This document shows, piece by piece, positions 5,888 through 8,550 of a stretch of 8,550 bases of DNA. The stretch covers positions 1 through 8,550 of the forward strand of contig DAIDKG010000110.1 of assembly GCA_027450125.1 (NCBI GenBank). Direction: 5' to 3'. A model generated the notes under the pieces. The model was given only the letters and a program-made list of their open reading frames with translations. It was not told the origin of the DNA and did not search any database. The position numbers and the translations under genes are program-made. The number at the start of each line of letters is the position of its first letter. Within the stretch, counting starts at the first letter, position 1. The DNA is from Bordetella sp. (GTDB lineage Bacteria > Pseudomonadota > Gammaproteobacteria > Burkholderiales > Burkholderiaceae_B).

Positions 5888-6922
5888 ATGAGCATTTTCG
5901 AGCGTTACCTGACGGTCTGGGTTTTCCTTTGCATCGTCGCCGGCGTCGCGCTGGGCCAGACCGCGCCTGGCGCTTTCCAGGCCATCGGCCATTTGCAGAT
6001 CGCCCAGGTCAACCTGCCCGTGGGCCTGCTCATCTGGCTGATGATCATCCCCATGCTGGTCAAGGTGGACTTCGGCGCGCTGGGCCAGGTGCGCCGGCAT
6101 TGGCGCGGCATCGGCGTCACGCTGTTCGTGAACTGGGCCGTCAAGCCTTTCTCGATGGCGGTCCTGGCCTGGCTGTTCGTGCGGCAGGTGTTCGCGCCAT
6201 GGCTGCCCGCCGCGCAACTGGACAGCTACGTCGCAGGACTGATCCTGCTGGCCGCAGCGCCCTGCACGGCCATGGTGTTCGTCTGGAGCCGGCTCACCGG
6301 CGGCGATCCGCTCTTTACGCTGTCGCAGGTCGCATTGAACGACACCATCATGGTCTTCGCCTTCGCGCCCATCGTGGGCCTGCTGCTGGGCCTGTCGTCC
6401 ATCACGGTGCCATGGGCCACGCTGCTCACGTCGGTGGCGCTTTACATCGTCATCCCGGTCGTTCTCGCCCAGCTATGGCGGCGGGCGCTGCTGCGGCGCG
6501 GCCAGACCGCCTTCGAGGCCGCGCTGGCGCGCGTCGGCCCGCTCTCGATCGCCGCCCTGCTGGTGACGCTGGTGCTGTTGTTCGCGTTCCAGGGGCAGGC
6601 CATCATCGGGCAGCCCCTGGTGATCGCCATGCTGGCCGTGCCCATCCTGATCCAGGTGCTGTTCAACTCGGCGCTGGCGTACTGGCTGAACCGGCGGCTT
6701 GGCGAACAGCACAATATCGCCTGCCCTTCGGCCCTGATCGGCGCGAGCAACTTCTTCGAACTGGCCGTGGCCGCCGCCATCAGCCTGTTCGGCTTTCAGT
6801 CCGGCGCCGCGCTCGCCACCGTGGTGGGCGTGCTGATAGAGGTGCCGGTGATGCTGCTGGTGGTGCGGGTGGTCAACGGCACCCGCGGCTGGTACACCTG
6901 CGGCCGTGCTGGCCCAGTCTGA
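5888..6922 (+). CDS. acr3: Acr3 family arsenite efflux permease
   Basis: The product is a 344-residue inner-membrane carrier of the Acr3 (BART superfamily) type that exports arsenite using the proton-motive force. It is often labelled arsB in genome annotations, though it is unrelated to true ArsB. About ten hydrophobic segments run through the protein, beginning with Y-L-T-V-W-V-F-L-C-I-V-A-G. Family hallmarks are present: W-L-M-I-I-P-M-L-V-K-V-D-F (about 51-63), N-W-x-x-K-P (about 82-87), A-P-C126-T-A-M-V-F-V-W-S, and G-V-L-I-E318-V-P-V-M-L. The Cys and the Glu correspond to the residues shown to be essential in Alkaliphilus Acr3. N-D-T-I-M-V and G-A-S-N-F-F-E-L-A are also typical. ATG 5888 follows GAGGTGA, which overlaps the arsC stop, suggesting coupled translation. 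No truncation is seen. It is the sole arsenical efflux pump in the window. Confidence 0.95.
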   Translation: MSIFERYLTVWVFLCIVAGVALGQTAPGAFQAIGHLQIAQVNLPVGLLIWLMIIPMLVKVDFGALGQVRRHWRGIGVTLFVNWAVKPFSMAVLAWLFVRQVFAPWLPAAQLDSYVAGLILLAAAPCTAMVFVWSRLTGGDPLFTLSQVALNDTIMVFAFAPIVGLLLGLSSITVPWATLLTSVALYIVIPVVLAQLWRRALLRRGQTAFEAALARVGPLSIAALLVTLVLLFAFQGQAIIGQPLVIAMLAVPILIQVLFNSALAYWLNRRLGEQHNIACPSALIGASNFFELAVAAAISLFGFQSGAALATVVGVLIEVPVMLLVVRVVNGTRGWYTCGRAGPV

Positions 6923-6932
6923 GCGTGCAGCC

Positions 6933-7760
6933 ATGAACACCAGGATCTATCACAACCCCGGATGCGGCACCTCGCGCAATGTGCTGGCCCTGCTGCGCGC
7001 GGCCGGCGCAGAACCCACCGTCATCGAATACCTTGCCGCGCCGCCCGATCGGCACACGCTCGAAACCCTGATCGCCGACGCCGGCCTGACCGTGCGCGAG
7101 GCGCTGCGCACCAAGGGCACACCGTACAAGGAACTGGGCCTGGACGATCCGGCGCTCACCGACGCGCAGCGCATCGATCACATGCTGCGCCATCCCATCC
7201 TGATCAACCGTCCTTTCGTCGTCACCGAGCGGGGCACAAGATTGTGCCGCCCCTCCGACCTGGTGCTCGATCTGCTGGCGCCCGATCTTGATGTCGACGT
7301 AAACAAGGAAGAGGGCTCGCCCTTCCTGCGCGACGAACGGATATCCTGCGACGATGCCGGCTTGGCCGCCGCATTGATGAACTCCGGCCTGCCCATGGAC
7401 GATCTGGCCGAGGCCGGCCGGACGTTCTACGCCTACCGCACGCTTGCCGGACGCCGGGTCGGATACGGCGGCTTCGAGCGTCATGGACAGGACGTGCTGC
7501 TGCGATCGATCGTGGTGCCGTCCGCCGACAGGAACCTGGGCATAGGCCGCAACCTGCTGGCCTTGTTGCAGCGCCGCGCCTACGACCAGGGCGCGCGCCA
7601 GGCCTGGCTACTGACGCAGACGGCAGCGCCGTTTTTCGAACGGGCGGGTTTCAAGGCCGTGGACAGGGACCAGGCGCCGCCGGCCATTCTGGCGACCCGG
7701 CAAGCCCGGGACTTGTGTCCGGCCAGCGCCACGCAGATGACGCGCTCGATCTCGCTTTGA
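6933..7760 (+). CDS. arsC-arsN2: Fused glutaredoxin-type ArsC and ArsN2-like GNAT acetyltransferase
   Basis: This is a 275-residue two-domain protein. Residues 1-118 are an E. coli plasmid R773-type arsenate reductase: N-P-G-C11-G-T-S-R-N holds the catalytic Cys, and R59, R93 and R106 match the three conserved Arg (60, 94, 107) with a constant offset of one, so this domain looks active with glutathione and glutaredoxin. After a linker (about 119-137, with acidic and basic residues), residues 138-275 form a GNAT domain. Its acetyl-CoA loop is R200-N-L-G-I-G-R206, preceded by L-L-R-S-I-V-V. Then come W-L-L-T-Q-T-A-A-P-F-F-E-R-A-G-F and L-C262-P-A-S-A, which are typical of the arsenic-resistance acetyltransferase ArsN2. 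The related ArsN1 acetylates the antibiotic arsinothricin; the ArsN2 substrate is not established. ATG 6933 lies 10 bp after acr3 with a weak GAG-type ribosome binding site. It is the last gene of the operon. One continuous frame joins both domains, so the fusion is not a frameshift artefact within this sequence. Confidence 0.9.
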   Translation: MNTRIYHNPGCGTSRNVLALLRAAGAEPTVIEYLAAPPDRHTLETLIADAGLTVREALRTKGTPYKELGLDDPALTDAQRIDHMLRHPILINRPFVVTERGTRLCRPSDLVLDLLAPDLDVDVNKEEGSPFLRDERISCDDAGLAAALMNSGLPMDDLAEAGRTFYAYRTLAGRRVGYGGFERHGQDVLLRSIVVPSADRNLGIGRNLLALLQRRAYDQGARQAWLLTQTAAPFFERAGFKAVDRDQAPPAILATRQARDLCPASATQMTRSISL

Positions 7761-7793
7761 GCCGACAGGCGAGTGGGCAGGAAGCAACCCGCG

Positions 7794-8550
7794 CTATGCA
7801 CCATTAGGGCCTGTTGACGCTGCCGCCTGGTGGCTGCGCGCGACCTCGAGCAGGAAGTCCCTCATCGCGGTCACGCGCTGGTTCTCGCGCAGATCGCGGT
7901 GATAGACCAGCCACAGGTCGCGTGCACAGACGAAGTCCACCCGGACCAGGGCGGGCATCCTGGCTCCGACCGATTCGGGCAGCACCACAAGGCCCAGGCC
8001 GGCCTCGCCGGCCGCGATCATCACGGGCATGCTGTTGGTGAGCAGGACTGCAGGCTTGCCCGCGAATACGCCGGCGACCCAGCGCGCCATGGGCACATGG
8101 GCCAGCGACTCGCCCCAGTTCACGTAAGGCAGGCTGCGCCAGTCGCGCTGTGACTGGACGTCGGCGGCGCCGACGTAGGCGGCAAACGCCATGGCCCCCG
8201 CATGCTGGGCAATGTATTCCCCCTCTTCCTCTCGCGCGGGCGGCGACATGCGCAACGCAATGTCCGCATCGCGGCGGGACAGATTCACGGTATTGACCCC
8301 GGTGACCAGCTCGACCTGCAACCCCGGATGGCCCTGCACGAATTCGGGCAGCCTGGGCACGATCCAGTGGCTGGCGATCGTTTCCGACGTGGCCACGCGC
8401 ACGCTGCCCGACCAGGCGCCGGACTGGCCGGCGTCCTGTGAGCGGCGCGCGAACCCCAGCATCGCCTGCTCGACGGGCAGCGCCGCCGCCAACAGGGTCT
8501 CCCCATCGTTGGTCAGCGTGTAGCCGGTCTGCCGGCGCAGGAACAGCGCC
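7794..8550 (-). CDS. LysR family transcriptional regulator (N-terminus beyond window)
   Basis: The frame runs open to the right edge and encodes the last 251 residues of a LysR-type regulator; members are about 300 residues, so roughly 45 N-terminal residues of the helix-turn-helix are outside. The visible part begins with A-L-F-L-R-R-Q-T-G-Y-T-L-T-N-D-G-E, the end of the DNA-binding domain (F-x-R-x-x-G-x-x-L-T-x-x-G), and enters the linker helix. The effector domain shows S-G-S-V-R-V-A-T-S-E-T-I, the P-R-L-P-E-F segment, R-R-D-A-D-I-A-L-R and A-A-G-E-A-G-L-G-L-V-V-L-P. The last two are typical of the substrate-binding fold. A TTG-initiated version at 8492 is not the real start because homology continues upstream. 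The effector is unknown. It converges on the ars operon with a 33-bp gap and is probably unrelated to it; its usual target would be a divergent gene to the right of the window. Confidence 0.92.
   Translation of the reverse strand, partial: ALFLRRQTGYTLTNDGETLLAAALPVEQAMLGFARRSQDAGQSGAWSGSVRVATSETIASHWIVPRLPEFVQGHPGLQVELVTGVNTVNLSRRDADIALRMSPPAREEEGEYIAQHAGAMAFAAYVGAADVQSQRDWRSLPYVNWGESLAHVPMARWVAGVFAGKPAVLLTNSMPVMIAAGEAGLGLVVLPESVGARMPALVRVDFVCARDLWLVYHRDLRENQRVTAMRDFLLEVARSHQAAASTGPNGA

Noticed and set aside
5210..6217. A 335-codon minus-strand frame opposite arsI, arsC and acr3
   Set aside because: It spans three well-identified plus-strand genes and has Gln/His/Arg-rich antisense composition.
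7808..7820. GGCCTGTTGAC near the LysR stop as a possible insertion-sequence end
   Set aside because: It is short, has no matching inverted partner or target duplication nearby, and it lies inside the intact LysR reading frame.

Overview
The window is high-GC, tightly packed DNA with long spurious open frames on both strands. Gene content and protein style (SulP transporter, Acr3-type ars operon with ArsI, secreted DUF4424/LprI-like proteins, LysR regulator) suggest a betaproteobacterium, probably Burkholderiales/Alcaligenaceae such as Bordetella or Achromobacter. That placement is inference; the window has no rRNA, tRNA or other marker gene. I saw no insertion sequence, integrase, tRNA-like attachment site or CRISPR array.

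Left part (1-2208). A strong hairpin terminator (19-44) closes whatever lies to the left. Then come two minus-strand genes sharing a GTGA stop/start overlap: a secreted LprI-like (DUF1311) protein (1231-2208), followed downstream by a secreted DUF4424 protein (248-1234). Both carry Sec-type signal peptides and look like a two-gene envelope operon of unknown role.

Middle (2209-4452). After a 245-bp divergent intergenic region there is a 66-residue hypothetical protein with a good ribosome binding site (2454-2654), then a complete SulP-family anion transporter with a C-terminal STAS domain (2782-4452).

Main feature (4453-7760): a five-gene arsenic resistance operon on the plus strand. A sigma-70-like promoter (TTGCTT-18-TATGAT) overlaps an AT-rich operator with three copies of one half-site. 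The gene order is arsR (repressor), arsI (C-As lyase with a Cys-pair tail), arsC (low-molecular-weight phosphatase-type arsenate reductase), acr3 (arsenite efflux permease), and an unusual last gene fusing a glutaredoxin-type ArsC to an ArsN2-like GNAT acetyltransferase. Gaps between the genes are 8-14 bp. Predicted flow: arsenate is reduced to arsenite by either of two unrelated reductases and pumped out by Acr3. ArsI demethylates or dearylates trivalent organoarsenicals to arsenite, which Acr3 also exports. The acetyltransferase domain probably acts on an arsenical or related toxic amine, but its substrate is not known. ArsR senses the trivalent product and releases the promoter.

Right edge (7794-8550): a minus-strand LysR-type regulator, cut at its N-terminus by the window end and convergent with the ars operon. 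Its target probably lies beyond the window.

The best candidates for something beyond routine annotation are the ArsC-ArsN2 fusion, the repeated Cys-pair tail of ArsI, the three-half-site ars operator, and the DUF4424/LprI-like secreted pair.
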